DNA of 64,000 nucleotides from Snodgrassella alvi_G. GTDB taxonomy: Bacteria; Pseudomonadota; Gammaproteobacteria; Burkholderiales; Neisseriaceae. The stretch is from the NCBI GenBank assembly GCA_946478525.1, contig CAMLCH010000007.1:1-64000 (forward strand), written 5' to 3'. A program made the translations under genes and the position numbers. Within the stretch, counting starts at the first letter, position 1, and each line of letters opens with the position of its first letter. Shown here piece after piece: positions 63,012-64,000 of this stretch. The notes beneath the pieces were generated by a model that did not search any database, had not been told where the DNA came from, and saw only the letters and a program-made list of their open reading frames with translations.

Positions 63012-64000
63012 ATGAATGATTTAGCAATCTCCCAAGCTGTGGCTAATGTATTAAGTAAATACAGTGGCGGGGCAAAAGGTAGCGCAGAATCTGCTCAAAC
63101 AATGCCTAATCAGCCAGCCTCAGTAGAAAAAACGAGTACTGATAATAGTGGTTTGATCAATAATATTGTTGCACAAATATTAAATACCAATACCACTGTA
63201 CAAAAGACCAATACTGACAACGGTGGTCTGATCAATAATATTGTTGCGCAAATATTAAATAAAAACAATACAGTAGAAAGTGCCAATACTGATAAGGATG
63301 CTTTAATCAATAATATTGTCGCGCAAATATTAAATAAAAACACCAATACCGGTAAAGCTCCTGCAGCCATGCATGTTAATGTTCAGGCTGCACAAGGTAA
63401 TGGTATTTTTACCAGTATGGATGAGGCAATTGAAGCTGCACATAAAGCGCAGCGGCAATATCAGCTTTGCTCTATGACTGATCGACAGAAATTTATCGAT
63501 GGTATCCGTGAAGTCTTTCTCCAGCAATCAGTTTTAGAACAGGTTGCAGCTATGGCCGTTGAAGAAACTGGTATGGGCTGCTACGAAGATAAATTGATCA
63601 AAAATCGTTTAGCTGCTTCTAAAACCCCAGGCACAGAAGATTTGATTACTCGAGCCTGTAGCGGAGATGATGGCTTATCTTTAGTTGAATATTCAGCCTA
63701 TGGAGTCATTGGTTCTATCACCCCAACCACCAACCCAACTGAAACCATTATTTGTAATTCCATTGGTATGCTGGCGGCTGGTAACAGCGTGGTATTCAGT
63801 CCGCATCCTCGTTCTAAAAACGTATCCTTATTGGCTGTAAAACTGATTAACGAAAAATTAGCACAGTTGGGCGCACCGCAAAATCTGGTGGTTACAGTGG
63901 ATAAACCATCCATTGAAAATACCAATACGATGATGTCTCATCCAAAAATTAGAATGTTAGTCGCTACTGGTGGTCCAGCTATCGTTCAATCTGTATTACG
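63012..64000 (+). CDS. BMC aldehyde dehydrogenase (PduP/EutE-like), with repeated encapsulation helices; 3' end outside window
   Basis: Open at window end, 329 residues seen. Residues 3-17 (DLAISQAVANVLSKY) are a usual encapsulation-peptide-like helix. Residues 38-112 are three 25-residue repeats, each with LINNIVAQILN. The catalytic domain follows from about residue 131 (GIFTSMDEAIEAAHKAQRQY, ETGMGCYEDKLIKN, SAYGVIGSITPTTNPTETII, SVVFSPHPRSKNVS). It is the CoA-acylating aldehyde dehydrogenase that makes acyl-CoA and NADH in the lumen. The catalytic Cys lies beyond the window. Confidence 0.92.
   Translation, partial: MNDLAISQAVANVLSKYSGGAKGSAESAQTMPNQPASVEKTSTDNSGLINNIVAQILNTNTTVQKTNTDNGGLINNIVAQILNKNNTVESANTDKDALINNIVAQILNKNTNTGKAPAAMHVNVQAAQGNGIFTSMDEAIEAAHKAQRQYQLCSMTDRQKFIDGIREVFLQQSVLEQVAAMAVEETGMGCYEDKLIKNRLAASKTPGTEDLITRACSGDDGLSLVEYSAYGVIGSITPTTNPTETIICNSIGMLAAGNSVVFSPHPRSKNVSLLAVKLINEKLAQLGAPQNLVVTVDKPSIENTNTMMSHPKIRMLVATGGPAIVQSVL
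63123..63347 (+). repeat. Three tandem 75-bp coding repeats in the aldehyde dehydrogenase gene
   Basis: Units 63123-63197, 63198-63272 and 63273-63347 encode V-x-x-x-N/S-T-D-n-x-G/A-L-INNIVAQILN-x-N-x-T. Core segments such as ATCAATAATATTGT and GCAAATATTAAATA recur at 75-bp steps. The reading frame is kept, so copy number can change without breaking the gene. Confidence 0.9.

Noticed and set aside
63123..63347. Direct repeats considered as a CRISPR array
   Set aside because: The 75-bp units are in frame, have no unique spacers, and encode a clear repeated helix.

Overview
The window looks like chromosome of a low-GC member of the Neisseriaceae (Betaproteobacteria). The best guess is Snodgrassella or a close relative. 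This is inference from gene content: a Neisseria-type BirA-CoaX fusion, a two-subunit bacterioferritin pair, an M50-family protein that has lost HEXXH as I recall the Neisseria homologue has, and AT-rich spacers. No species-specific marker was tested.

Layout. 1-1.6 kb: the 3' end of a large unidentified protein and an AEC-type permease. 2.0-12.0 kb, nearly all minus strand: ApbC/Mrp, the BirA-CoaX fusion, a SPOR protein, then a surface-polysaccharide block (flippase, GT32, Stealth phosphotransferase, GT2, initiating sugar-phosphate transferase). 12-25 kb: an HxlR regulator beside a broken NTF2-like gene, a FadL-type porin, an SDR oxidoreductase, bfrA-bfrB, a DUF4272 protein, L-lactate dehydrogenase, a secreted unknown and an acyltransferase, separated by long AT-rich spacers with gene remnants. 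25-32 kb: dtd, an MFS transporter, a Xi-class GST and a complete polar amino-acid ABC transporter. 32-36 kb: a delta-VPH-like small protein, tandem secreted paralogues with a third decayed copy, and another secreted protein. 36-45 kb: rnpB, an ABC exporter, quinone-linked D-lactate dehydrogenase, mgtE, prmC, an M50-like membrane protein and a YciO/Sua5-family gene. 45-53 kb: a beta-propeller protein, an rtcB-prfH cassette, a YetF-like protein, initiator tRNA and mutS.

53-64 kb is a bacterial microcompartment (BMC) locus and the most interesting part. On the minus strand are ackA and an unrecognised membrane protein. Divergently on the plus strand are a PduQ-like alcohol dehydrogenase, PduL, EutJ, a flavoprotein, an EutN-type vertex protein, a GlcG/PduO-C-like protein, an ABM-fold monooxygenase, a BMC hexamer protein, PduB and the start of a PduP/EutE-like aldehyde dehydrogenase. 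These genes cover the generic metabolosome core: aldehyde to acyl-CoA, acyl-phosphate, then acid plus ATP, with alcohol dehydrogenase recycling NADH or feeding alcohol in. No signature enzyme (ammonia lyase, diol dehydratase or glycyl-radical enzyme) lies inside the window. Substrate therefore stays open; it may be ethanol/acetaldehyde, or the signature gene may lie past 64,000.

The top observation is the N-terminus of that aldehyde dehydrogenase. Before the catalytic domain it has one ordinary encapsulation-peptide-like helix, followed by three near-perfect 25-residue repeats. Each repeat carries the same short amphipathic helix. This looks like a multivalent encapsulation or scaffold tail.

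A second theme is gene debris: a decayed argS 3' fragment inside the BMC locus, an rtcB fragment 2.6 kb upstream of intact rtcB, a fragment of the secreted paralogue family, an NTF2-like pseudogene and a transposase-like remnant. Together they suggest ongoing duplication and decay.
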